DNA from: JADJQU01 sp035490315
GTDB taxonomy: Bacteria; Planctomycetota; UBA1135; GCA-002686595
Assembly (NCBI GenBank): GCA_035490315.1
Contig: DATHET010000049.1
Coordinates: 1-15,943, forward strand
Reading direction: 5' to 3'
DNA length: 15,943 nucleotides
Shown: in pieces, positions 6,415 to 13,634 of the stretch
How positions within the stretch are numbered: the first letter of the stretch is position 1
Layout of the letters: each line of letters opens with the position of its first letter
Notes under the pieces: model-generated
What the model saw: only the letters and a program-made list of their open reading frames with translations
The model's database searches: none
Told to the model about the DNA's origin: nothing
Made by a program: the position numbers and the translations under genes

Positions 6415-7520
6415 CAGCCCATGGTCTCGTCGTCGCGATCGCCGTCGGTGAAATACCACTGGCTGGGATCGCGCGCGGCCGCCACCAGCGGATGCAGCCC
6501 GTCGTGCACGTGCAGAATGATCGTCAGGAAATTCTTCTCGCGCGGCGCGATGAATCCGTGGGCGGTCAATTGCTCCTCCCACCACGAGCCGTCGATGGCC
6601 GTGGCCTGGACCAGGGCCGCGCCCGCCTTTTCGAGTTCGTCGATTCCCCCGCCGATCGCCGCCGCGCGGCTGGCATCGTCGCGCGCGAGCACGTCGACCA
6701 GGTAGCCGACCGGAGAGCCCTGCCGTGGAAGCTGGACGACGACATAGCCCGCGAAGGCTCCCGCGGCGTCGAGCACCTCGAACGCGCGGTGCAGCCCCGA
6801 GGGGCCGGCGAGGAAACGCCAGTCGAGGTAGGCCTTGTCGCGGCGGATCATGAAGGCGAACTGTTTCTCGACGGCGCGCGAGAGCTGGTTGGTGGCCGCG
6901 GGAAAACCTTGGACGATCGCTCGCAGGGAATGGCCCTGAGCTTTGCGCGACTGGCGCACTCGCAGACGGCGCGAGCGGCGTTGGGCGAAGCCCGTCGACC
7001 AGCTCGCGAGCCGGCCTTCTTTCTTGCGCTCGCTGCGCGCCTCGGCGCTGTTTTCCAGAACGCAGGTCCAAAGGCGCAGCGTGCCGACGCGCTCCCAGCC
7101 GAGCTCGAGGAAAATGTGGGCCGAGCGGCGGTTGGGCAGGCCGAAGACCAGCGGCCAGCCCTGAAGCTTTGCCTGGGCCATCGCGGCGCGGTCGAGCTGG
7201 CTGAAGATGCCGCGCTTGCGCCAATCGGCGTGGGTCATCACGTCGCCGGTCTCGCCGATCTGCGCCGCGTGCAGGCCGCGCGACACCGCGATGCGCGGAT
7301 TGCAGGCGTAGCCGCTCACACCATCGCCCTGGGGCGGACGCGCAAGCAACGAGATCGCCGAACCGATGGGATTCTCGTCGTAGCGCCAGATGAGCCCCGC
7401 GACGTCCAGGGGCTTCTTGAAGCAGGCGTTGTACAGGCGCGTCTGCTCGGCTCGATCGGCGCTGCCGCACAGGTGCAGCTCGAACGCGCCCGCGTGGCGC
7501 TCGACTTCAGACGGCAGCAT
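6414..7520 (-). CDS. GNAT-like N-acyltransferase of polysaccharide-locus type
   Basis: The 368-residue protein carries the acetyl-CoA-binding GNAT signature 'VMTHADWRKRGIFSQL' (about 94-109), followed by 'GWPLVFGLPNRRSAHIFLELGW' spanning about 111-132. This pairing of 'V-x-T-H-x-x-x-R-x-x-G-I-F' with 'G-x-P-N' is typical of GNAT proteins in capsule and exopolysaccharide clusters. The C-terminal half (about 190-350) looks like a second, degenerate GNAT fold ending in 'LTAHGFI'. It probably transfers an acyl group to an amino sugar or peptide side group, opposite in effect to the deacetylase made from the same mRNA. I chose the ATG at 7520; a TTG at 7556 in the same frame would add 12 residues, and neither has a good ribosome binding site. 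The stop overlaps the deacetylase start by one base. Confidence 0.82.
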   Translation of the reverse strand: MLPSEVERHAGAFELHLCGSADRAEQTRLYNACFKKPLDVAGLIWRYDENPIGSAISLLARPPQGDGVSGYACNPRIAVSRGLHAAQIGETGDVMTHADWRKRGIFSQLDRAAMAQAKLQGWPLVFGLPNRRSAHIFLELGWERVGTLRLWTCVLENSAEARSERKKEGRLASWSTGFAQRRSRRLRVRQSRKAQGHSLRAIVQGFPAATNQLSRAVEKQFAFMIRRDKAYLDWRFLAGPSGLHRAFEVLDAAGAFAGYVVVQLPRQGSPVGYLVDVLARDDASRAAAIGGGIDELEKAGAALVQATAIDGSWWEEQLTAHGFIAPREKNFLTIILHVHDGLHPLVAAARDPSQWYFTDGDRDDETMG

Positions 7521-7591
7521 GCGGCGATGATCGCTTCGCGCCTGCCTCGGGCACAAGGCGCGACTGGAGATCGTCAGCGATCAGACTCCGA

Positions 7592-8989
7592 TCACGCAAC
7601 GCCCGCGCGCTTGGGCGCCGGCACCAGACCGACGGCGCGGCCGAGGCGGCGCTTCCCGTACTGCGGATTCTCCATGTAGTACATCGAGCGCTCCATGAAG
7701 CGCCGCGCACGCTGGGGATAGCCGTAGTACCACTTCTCGTAGGAGCGGACCATGTTCTTGCGCAGCTCCTCGAGCTCGACCTGACTGAAGTGCTCGTGCA
7801 CGTAGGCCGAGCGATTCGAGGACACGTAGTTCTCGCGCAGGTCCGAGGTGTCGATGCTGGCCTGGTAGTTGTCCCAGGACTCGGTGCCGATCAGCGGATT
7901 GAAGACCGAGATGCGCACCAGGTCGGGGCCGGCGAGCTTGAGCACCTTCTCCGTCTCGACGATGTCCGCAGGCGTCTCGCCCGGGCTGCCGACGATCAGG
8001 TAGACCTTGGCCCAGATGCCGGCGCGGCGCGTCATGCGCGCGGCTTCGACGATCACTTCCGGCGTCAGGTCTTTCTTCAGCACGTCGAGCATGCGCTGCG
8101 AGCCCGATTCCCAGCCGTAATAGATGCGGCGGCAGCCGGCGCGGTGCATGTGCTTGAGCAACGGATAGTCGACGCAGTCCGCGCGCGTGTTCGCGATCCA
8201 CTCGAACTTGAGCCCGCGGCGCAGGATCTCGTCGCACATCTCGTGGATGCGCTTGCGGCGCAGCGTCAGGATCTCGTCGACGAAGAGCACCACGCCGGGC
8301 TTGTAGACCTTCACGATCTGCTCGAGCTCGTCGACGATCATCTGCGTCGAGCGCACGCGGAAGCCGCGGCCGGTCAATTCCTTCTGGCAGAAGATGCACT
8401 TGAAGGGGCAGCCGCGCGTCGTGAAAATGTAGGTGAGCCGCTCGGGATTGAGCTTGAAATAGCTCTCCATCGGCAGGAGATGGCGCGCCGGCAAGGGCAG
8501 CTCGTCGAGCTTCTTGATCAAGGGCGGCGCCGCGTTGTCGACCCACACCTGACCGCCGCGCACGCCGGCGAGACCCGCCACCGCGCTGAGATCCGCGTCG
8601 TTGCCGCCGTCGAGGGCCTTGAGGAACTGCGGCAGGGTTTCTTCGGCCTCGCCCTTGAGCACGTAATCGAAGTGTCCGCTGTCGAGGAAGATACCCTGGT
8701 CGACCGAGGCGTGGGGCCCGCCCATCACCGTGATCTTGCCCTTCTCCTTCGCGTACTTGGCCCAGGCGATCGCGCGGCGGATGTTCGGGGTCAAGGCGCC
8801 GAATCCGATCACGTCGTTGCGCTCGATCGCGGCCTTCATCTCCTGGTCGTTGACGATGCGCTCGTCGATGCACTCGACCGGGATGTTCTCCTTCTCCAGG
8901 CAGGCTCCCAGGTAGGCGATGCCCAGGATCATGGCCAGGGGGTCTTCCTGGACGTGGGGCTTGACGTAGCTGATCAGTGTTTTGCGCAT
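7592..8989 (-). CDS. B12-binding-type radical SAM protein
   Basis: This 465-residue protein has the two-part layout of class B (BchE-like) radical SAM enzymes. Residues 1-140 form a cobalamin-binding-like fold with 'GGPHAS' (90-95) and 'DYVLKGEAEETL' (108-119). The radical SAM barrel follows, with the 4Fe-4S ligands C184, C188 and C191 in 'RGCPFKCIFC', then 'VLFVDEIL' (224-231), 'GWESGSQRMLD' (272-282) and 'VGSPGET' (303-309). The base-on cobalamin motif D-x-H-x-x-G is not visible, as in many of these proteins. Enzymes of this group catalyse methylations, cyclisations or rearrangements on unactivated carbon; the substrate is unknown. It is the first gene of the cassette that includes the acyltransferase (71 bases on) and the deacetylase, so a sugar- or lipid-modifying role is plausible. 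The ATG lacks a strong Shine-Dalgarno sequence. Confidence 0.92.
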   Translation of the reverse strand: MRKTLISYVKPHVQEDPLAMILGIAYLGACLEKENIPVECIDERIVNDQEMKAAIERNDVIGFGALTPNIRRAIAWAKYAKEKGKITVMGGPHASVDQGIFLDSGHFDYVLKGEAEETLPQFLKALDGGNDADLSAVAGLAGVRGGQVWVDNAAPPLIKKLDELPLPARHLLPMESYFKLNPERLTYIFTTRGCPFKCIFCQKELTGRGFRVRSTQMIVDELEQIVKVYKPGVVLFVDEILTLRRKRIHEMCDEILRRGLKFEWIANTRADCVDYPLLKHMHRAGCRRIYYGWESGSQRMLDVLKKDLTPEVIVEAARMTRRAGIWAKVYLIVGSPGETPADIVETEKVLKLAGPDLVRISVFNPLIGTESWDNYQASIDTSDLRENYVSSNRSAYVHEHFSQVELEELRKNMVRSYEKWYYGYPQRARRFMERSMYYMENPQYGKRRLGRAVGLVPAPKRAGVA

Positions 8990-9059
8990 CGCGATGGGAA
9001 TCTCGGTGTGAAAAGGCGCGGGTCAGCCAGCCAGGCGCAGGAAGCCGGCAGGCATCCTA

Positions 9060-9088
9060 ACTTTACCGCGCACGGCAGGATACGGCAA
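9060..9088 (-). promoter_or_regulatory. Candidate promoter for the radical SAM/GNAT/deacetylase unit
   Basis: On the minus strand TTGCCG (9088-9083) and TAAAGT (9065-9060) are separated by exactly 17 bases, each matching the sigma-70 consensus at four of six positions. Transcription would begin near 9053, leaving a leader of about 64 bases before the ATG at 8989. The position, directly upstream of a gene that follows a 316-base gap, makes it more credible than the match alone. Confidence 0.4.
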
Positions 9089-9126
9089 CGCGGGTCAAGC
9101 CCGATCAGGCTCCTGGAAAGGCGTGG

Positions 9127-9146
9127 AAAAGTCTTCGCTCCGAAGA
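9127..9146 (-). terminator. Weak candidate intrinsic terminator
   Basis: In the minus-strand direction TCTTCG, loop GAG and CGAAGA form a six-pair stem, followed by C and four T residues. It would end transcripts coming from the DinB-like gene, 160 bases beyond that stop codon. The stem is short and only half GC, so termination would be inefficient at best. Confidence 0.3.
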
Positions 9147-9264
9147 GGTTATCGACGGGCCGCGGGTCGTGACCGCAGTTCCACGGCAATCCCCGGGGTC
9201 CACTCCAAATCTTCCGAGCGCTGGAGGCTTTCACGAGAGCCATGAAACCGGACGCCTACCTCGT

Positions 9265-9282
9265 GCCGATCGACGGATCGGC
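9265..9282. repeat. Small inverted repeat after the DinB-like gene
   Basis: GCCGATC (9265-9271) and GATCGGC (9276-9282) form a perfect seven-pair stem around a four-base loop, 23 bases past the DinB-like stop. There is no T-run, so it could act as an mRNA 3'-end stabiliser or an operator-like site, or be chance. Confidence 0.35.
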
Positions 9283-9305
9283 CCGCGAACCGTCGCCCTT
9301 GGCCC

Positions 9306-9812
9306 TCACTTCGCGCTCGCGTCGCCCTCGAACTCCTTGCGATTCCCGGACTGGTCGCGGCCGACGCGGCCAGTTGCGATCTCGGCGCGGGCGAAGCTCT
9401 CCGGCTTCACGGGCGATCCGCCACAGCGGCGCAAGAGGGCGAGCTGGCCGACGTGGGTGAACGCGTCGGCGATCGGGCCCTGAAAAACCTGCTCGGGAGT
9501 TCCACTGAGGGCCGCGTCGGAAGCGAGCAGCTCGTCGAGCCGAGCGAGGGCCCCAAAGAACCGCGCGAGATCGTTGTCCCACTCACCGACGCTCGAGGCC
9601 TTCCACTTCGCATCGCCCCTGACCAGGGTCTGGGCCCATTCGAGGAGGTCGCCAAGGTGGCCGACGAGCTCGAGCGGTGTGCGCGCCGTCGGATCGACCC
9701 GCAGCTCGGCGAATCCGCGCGGCGGATCGCGCAACACTTTCTCCGCGCGGTAGGCGAGGGTCGCCAGCGTGTGGCGCAACATTCCGCGAGCGCTGTCCGG
9801 GGCGGGACTCAC
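9306..9812 (-). CDS. DinB-superfamily-like helical protein
   Basis: This small protein (168 residues from the GTG at 9812) has the pattern of the DinB/YfiT four-helix-bundle superfamily: an N-terminal helix, 'RTPLELVGHLGDLLEW' with candidate metal ligand H52, and 'DAFTHVGQLALLRR' with H120 (compare the family 'H-x-G-Q' segment). Metal-dependent members are thiol transferases or hydrolases, but many have no known role. Only two of the usual three histidine ligands are apparent, so metal binding is uncertain. The GTG overlaps the glycosyltransferase TGA (GTGA, 9809-9812), suggesting coupling; an ATG at 9782 ('MLRHTLATLAYRAE') is a good alternative start that removes ten weakly conserved-looking residues. 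It is the last gene of the polysaccharide operon, a context that does not explain its function. Confidence 0.78.
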   Translation of the reverse strand: MSPAPDSARGMLRHTLATLAYRAEKVLRDPPRGFAELRVDPTARTPLELVGHLGDLLEWAQTLVRGDAKWKASSVGEWDNDLARFFGALARLDELLASDAALSGTPEQVFQGPIADAFTHVGQLALLRRCGGSPVKPESFARAEIATGRVGRDQSGNRKEFEGDASAK

Positions 9813-11095
9813 GACACCAGGGTAGCGCGCGCCGCCGCGGCTCGTCGAGCCAGCTCGTACTCCTCGAGGAACTCCGCGGTCAAGCGCTCGATCGTGAAAT
9901 GAGCTTCGAGCCGCATGCGGCCCGCCGCGCCCATGCGCGCGCGCAGCTCCGGATCCACGAGCAGCCGCTCGACGCTGGCCGCGAAGGCCGGCACGTCGAA
10001 AGGGTTGGCGATGAAGCCGCTCTCTCCGTCCTTGACGACCTCCGGGCTGCCGCCGAAAACCGTCGCCACCACGGGCTTGGAATGCTCCATCGCCTCGAGG
10101 TTGACCAGCCCGAAAGTGTCGAAGCAGATCGAAGGCGTGACGAAGATGTCGGTCGCGGCGTAGGCGGCGGCCAGCTCGGTTCCGCCGAGCCAACCGGCTG
10201 GCACGATGCGCGATTCGATCCCGAGATCGCGGGCCAGCGCGCGGAACTGCCGCTCGTAGACGTCGGTCTTGCCCATCATCAACAGGCGCAGCTTTTCGAA
10301 GCGCGGCGCGAGTTGCGCCAGCACGGCGAAGAGCTGGTTCACGCCCTTCTGCTCGTGCAGGCGTCCCGCGATCGTGATCACCTGACACCCGCTGAGCCCG
10401 AATTTCGCGCGGAAGGCCTCGACCTCGGCTTGCGACGGAAGGCTCGCATGGGGACGGATCGCGTTGTGCACCGTGCGATCGACGTGGATGCCGTTGGCGC
10501 GGATCACCACGCCGAGCTCGTCGCTGACCACCGTGAAGCGATCGACGCTGCGCGCGAGCACGGCGCGGATCTTCGCGTTGCGCCAGGGGTTGTAGCGCAG
10601 GCGCTGGCAAGGAATGCACTTCTGCCAGTAGGCGGAATAGTCGCGCAGCATCCCACCCTGGGCCTCGCCGCCGTGGAAGCAGGTCAGCTTCTGGTAGCAG
10701 AAGGTCATCACGTCGTGGGCCGTGAACACCACGCCCGCGCCCGCTCTGCGCGCCTGCTCCAACGCCGCGTAGGAAATGTGCGTGTGCAGCAGATGGCTGT
10801 GCACGACGTCCGGCTGGAATTCCGCGAGCACGCGCGCCAGCGGCGCTTGCACGGCTCGGTTCGAAAGGCTCTTGAAGCCGCGGAAGCGCAGGTTGTACTC
10901 GGAATGGAACTTCCAGACGTCGCAACCCTCGATCGTCACCGGACACGCGCCCGTCGCTTCGGCCGCGGATTGCACCGCCGTGAGCAGCGCCGTCTCGTGC
11001 CCCAGCTCGCGCAGCCGCGCCGCCTCCTGGTACATCTGCCGGATCGACGATCCGATGCGCGGATCCGAGAGGTCGTTCAGGAACAGGATGCGCAT
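9809..11095 (-). CDS. Glycosyltransferase family 4
   Basis: This 428-residue retaining glycosyltransferase would add a sugar from a nucleotide donor to a lipid-linked chain at the cytoplasmic face. The GT-B fold is clear: N-terminal acceptor domain starting 'MRILFLNDLSDPRIGSSIRQ', hinge near 'TIAGRLHEQKG' with donor-contact residues R246 and K250, and the C-terminal donor motif 'DTFGLVNLEAM' (326-336). The usual E-x7-E is D326-x7-E334 here, a conservative change at the first position. Cysteines C133, C139, C160 and C163 lie in the acceptor domain, next to 'TAHDVMTFCYQ'; some GT4 enzymes have such clusters after the 'HD' motif. The ATG overlaps the flippase stop by one base (TGATG, 11093-11097). 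Donor and acceptor cannot be read from sequence. Confidence 0.94.
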   Translation of the reverse strand: MRILFLNDLSDPRIGSSIRQMYQEAARLRELGHETALLTAVQSAAEATGACPVTIEGCDVWKFHSEYNLRFRGFKSLSNRAVQAPLARVLAEFQPDVVHSHLLHTHISYAALEQARRAGAGVVFTAHDVMTFCYQKLTCFHGGEAQGGMLRDYSAYWQKCIPCQRLRYNPWRNAKIRAVLARSVDRFTVVSDELGVVIRANGIHVDRTVHNAIRPHASLPSQAEVEAFRAKFGLSGCQVITIAGRLHEQKGVNQLFAVLAQLAPRFEKLRLLMMGKTDVYERQFRALARDLGIESRIVPAGWLGGTELAAAYAATDIFVTPSICFDTFGLVNLEAMEHSKPVVATVFGGSPEVVKDGESGFIANPFDVPAFAASVERLLVDPELRARMGAAGRMRLEAHFTIERLTAEFLEEYELARRAAAARATLVS

Positions 11096-12429
11096 CAGGA
11101 AAGACTGTGGGTTCGCGCGGCGCGGCGGAACCACCAGGCGATGTAGGCGAAGTGGACGAGCACCCACGACATATAGAACGACAGGCCCCAGATTGCGCCT
11201 GTCTCGGGGATGGTGTGGACGAGCAGGAAGAACACCGGGATCGTCACCAGGCAGCCGAGCAGGGTGAGCACGATGCTGGCGCGCATCTGGTCGGTCACCA
11301 TGTAGAAGGCTTCCAGGCCGACGGCGAAGGACATCGGCACCAGACCGAAGGCCAGGATCGACGAGGCGATGAACACCGGCTCCTTGTAGTCGGGCGGATA
11401 GAACTTGCCGACCAGCCAGGGCACGAAGGGCAAGAGGACCAGGATCCCCAGAGCGACGATTCCCCCGCCGAGCAGCGTCGTGCGCAGGTACATGCGCCGG
11501 AAACCCGCGACGTCTCCGCGGCCGCGCAGCTCGGCCAGAGCCGGCAGGATCGTGCGCGAGATGCCCTGAAGAAACGTCATCGGGATGTCCATGATGCGCT
11601 GCGCGATCTGCAGATAAGCGACCCAGGACAGGCCCGCGACGATACCGACCACGAGCTTGGGCACCACCTTGAGGAACATCGAGCTCACGTTCTTCACGAA
11701 ACCGACCTTGAGCGCCAGCGGAATGCCGCGGCGCAGCGGGATCTCGAGCACCTGCCCCCAGACCTCGCGCGGCGGCGGCAGGTACGTGCCACCGTCCGCG
11801 CGCGCTTCGCGATAGATCTCCAGCGCGACGATCATCGCCAGGACGCGCGAGACGATCTCGCCGATGATGGCGCCCTTGGCGCTGCCGGTGAGCAGCACGC
11901 CGGTGGTGACCAGGAACACGCGGCCGAGCTCCTGAGTCGTCTCCAGCTGCGCGAGGGCGAGCATGCGCCGCGTCCCCTGCAGCGCCACGAACACCACCGA
12001 GCGCGGCGTGTCGATCAAGGGCCACAGGGTCAGCCACCACGCCCACCATCCGATCTGCTCGCCGATCCCCTCGTCGTTGTACCAGTGCCTTCCGACCCAC
12101 GGCAGGACGAAGAAGCCCACCACGATCAGGGCCACGTTGAACAGGAGATACAGCTTGGCGACGAAGGCCATCCAGGCCGCGACCTTGCCGCGCATGTCGC
12201 GCGCCGTCGCCGAAGCGATCTGGCCCACGGTCGACTGGATCACGCCGACGGAAATCAGATTGTAGATCAGGCCCTGCAGCATCACCGCGACGCCGAGGGC
12301 GCCTTGACCTTTCGCGCCGAGCAGGAAGGCCAGCACGATCGACGAGAAGAGCTGGCTCGCCTGGTTGACCATGCCGGAGATCTGCAGCGTGGCAACATCC
12401 TTCAGGAACTTGCTGCGCAGCAGCGTCAC
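11095..12429 (-). CDS. Wzx/MATE-like polysaccharide flippase
   Basis: This 444-residue integral membrane protein of the MOP superfamily has about twelve hydrophobic segments spread over its length, for example 'LFSSIVLAFLLGA', 'LYLLFNVALIVVGFFVL', 'GGGIVALGILVLLPFV' and 'LLGCLVTIPVFFLLV'. It would move lipid-linked oligosaccharide across the inner membrane. The N-terminal order (short basic segment, first helix, then 'GAKGQGALGVAVMLQ') is typical of Wzx and related oligosaccharide flippases. The start is GTG at 12429, set by an AGGAAGAG Shine-Dalgarno site (12434-12441). A TTG at 12450 overlapping the upstream stop would add seven residues but has no such site. Neighbours on both sides are GT4 enzymes, as expected for a Wzx-dependent pathway, but no Wzy polymerase is seen in the window. 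Confidence 0.93.
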   Translation of the reverse strand: MTLLRSKFLKDVATLQISGMVNQASQLFSSIVLAFLLGAKGQGALGVAVMLQGLIYNLISVGVIQSTVGQIASATARDMRGKVAAWMAFVAKLYLLFNVALIVVGFFVLPWVGRHWYNDEGIGEQIGWWAWWLTLWPLIDTPRSVVFVALQGTRRMLALAQLETTQELGRVFLVTTGVLLTGSAKGAIIGEIVSRVLAMIVALEIYREARADGGTYLPPPREVWGQVLEIPLRRGIPLALKVGFVKNVSSMFLKVVPKLVVGIVAGLSWVAYLQIAQRIMDIPMTFLQGISRTILPALAELRGRGDVAGFRRMYLRTTLLGGGIVALGILVLLPFVPWLVGKFYPPDYKEPVFIASSILAFGLVPMSFAVGLEAFYMVTDQMRASIVLTLLGCLVTIPVFFLLVHTIPETGAIWGLSFYMSWVLVHFAYIAWWFRRAARTHSLS

Positions 12430-12433
12430 GAAG

Positions 12434-12441
12434 CTCTTCCT
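12434..12441 (-). promoter_or_regulatory. Ribosome binding site that sets the flippase start
   Basis: AGGAAGAG on the minus strand lies 4 bases (8 from the AGGA core) ahead of the GTG at 12429. It lies inside the reading frame of any longer version of the protein, so it favours the GTG over the TTG at 12450. Confidence 0.55.
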
Positions 12442-12446
12442 CGGAC

Positions 12447-13622
12447 TCAACGCTTCGGCTCCAGCGCGGCGCGGTACATCTCCAGCACGCGGCGCGCGTT
12501 GTCGTCCCAGGGCGAGCGGCGCGCGTGCTCGCGAGCCTGGACGCCGAGCTTGCGCAGCAGGGTCTCGTCGCCGAGCAGTTGGACGAGCGCCTCCTCCACG
12601 GCGCGCGGATCCTGCTTCACCAGCCTTCCGGTGACGCCGTCGACGATCGCGTCTTCCGCTCCGCAGTCCAGCGTGCCGATCGAGGCGATTCCCGCGGCCG
12701 CGGCTTCGAGATACACGATGCCGAAGCCCTCGAACCCGCCGCCTTCGGCCGTCACCGGCGTGTGCAGGAACAGCCGCGCGCGCTGCAAAAGATCGATCTT
12801 CTCGTCCTCGCTGACATTGCCGAGGAAGTGCACGCGATCGGACATTCCGGCCACGCGCAGGATTTCGACCAGCCCGGCGTGGTAGCTGTCGGCCGAACTC
12901 TTGCCGACGATGAAATGGTGCAGGCCCGGGAAGCGCCGCGCCGCGCCGATCCAGGCCGCGAGGGCCAGATGATGCCCCTTGCGCTGCTTGAGCTCGCCGA
13001 TGCCGAGCGTGAAATCCAGACCGTGCCAGGGCCGCGGCGTGTCGAAGTTGCGCGGCGCGTCGTAGTGCGAGGCGGACACGGCGTTGGGAATCACCACGAT
13101 TCCCCCGCGCGGCCTGTCCTTGGTTTCGAGCAGAGCCTCCAGGCGGCGCGCGGTGTAGCGGCTGACCGAGATCAAGCCCGCGAGCTGCCGGTACGTCCAG
13201 CGCGCGCGCCGCGCATGCCGGGCGTCGAGCAGCGGTTGCACGGAATACGTCCCATGGGCAGTCGCGATGGCGGGCACTCCCGCGATCCGCGCGCCCCAGG
13301 CACCGGCGAAGTTGTGGGGATAATCCTTGATCGCGTGGACCAGGTCCGCGCGCCGCGCCGCGCGCGAAACATTCCACGCGGCCGAAAGGAAGCTCCACCA
13401 GAACTTCGCGCCGCGCATGTGGAAAAAATAATCCGGCGGCAGCGCGACGCGCACGCGCCAATGCGCCGGCACCGCCGACGAAGTCGGCCGGTGCTTGCGC
13501 GCGAGCAGGATCTCGACCTCGAGTCCGGGCTCCAGGCGCTCGAGGGCTTCGATCAAGCGCACGCAGTAGCGGCCGACCCCGTCCAGGTCGGAAAGCGAGT
13601 CGGTGAGGAACAGGACGCGCAT
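12447..13622 (-). CDS. Glycosyltransferase family 4
   Basis: This 391-residue GT-B enzyme starts 'MRVLFLTDSLSDLDGVGRYC', with the glycine-rich acceptor-side loop typical of GT4. Other landmarks are 'TAHGTYS' (H123), 'ISVSRYTARR' (151-160), the inter-domain 'LGIGELKQRKGH' with K215, and a canonical E-x7-E (E298 to E306 in 'FEGFGIVYLEA'). It would transfer a sugar, probably mannose, glucose or similar, to a lipid-linked intermediate. It begins 12 bases after the stop of the previous glycosyltransferase and ends inside the leader of the flippase gene. The ATG has no strong Shine-Dalgarno sequence, so reinitiation from the upstream gene is likely. It is clearly different from the other two glycosyltransferases, so each probably adds a distinct residue. 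Confidence 0.94.
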   Translation of the reverse strand: MRVLFLTDSLSDLDGVGRYCVRLIEALERLEPGLEVEILLARKHRPTSSAVPAHWRVRVALPPDYFFHMRGAKFWWSFLSAAWNVSRAARRADLVHAIKDYPHNFAGAWGARIAGVPAIATAHGTYSVQPLLDARHARRARWTYRQLAGLISVSRYTARRLEALLETKDRPRGGIVVIPNAVSASHYDAPRNFDTPRPWHGLDFTLGIGELKQRKGHHLALAAWIGAARRFPGLHHFIVGKSSADSYHAGLVEILRVAGMSDRVHFLGNVSEDEKIDLLQRARLFLHTPVTAEGGGFEGFGIVYLEAAAAGIASIGTLDCGAEDAIVDGVTGRLVKQDPRAVEEALVQLLGDETLLRKLGVQAREHARRSPWDDNARRVLEMYRAALEPKR

Positions 13623-13634
13623 GAAGGATCGCGC

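Larger units (their letters stand above)
8990..9305 (-). other. Non-coding gap between the two polysaccharide-related transcription units
   Basis: No reading frame here resembles a gene on either strand. In minus-strand order the gap contains a hairpin just after the DinB-like stop (9265-9282), a small hairpin followed by a short T-run (9127-9146) and a candidate promoter (9060-9088) for the radical SAM gene. That order (end of one unit, then start of the next) supports treating the flanking genes as two transcription units. Confidence 0.6.

Noticed and set aside
5338..7470. Fusion of the deacetylase with about 350 upstream residues
   Set aside because: The extension is a shifted reading of the GNAT gene. 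The GNAT motifs are in the other frame, and the two genes meet at a normal TGATG junction.
7790..9172. Plus-strand frame antisense to the radical SAM gene
   Set aside because: It has no family resemblance and mirrors a well-supported gene; the same holds for the plus-strand frame at 12525-13817 opposite a glycosyltransferase.
9809..12100. Glycosyltransferase extended by about 330 N-terminal residues
   Set aside because: The extra part is a frame-shifted shadow of the flippase, and the true start 'MRILFLNDL' is a standard GT4 N-terminus at the flippase stop.
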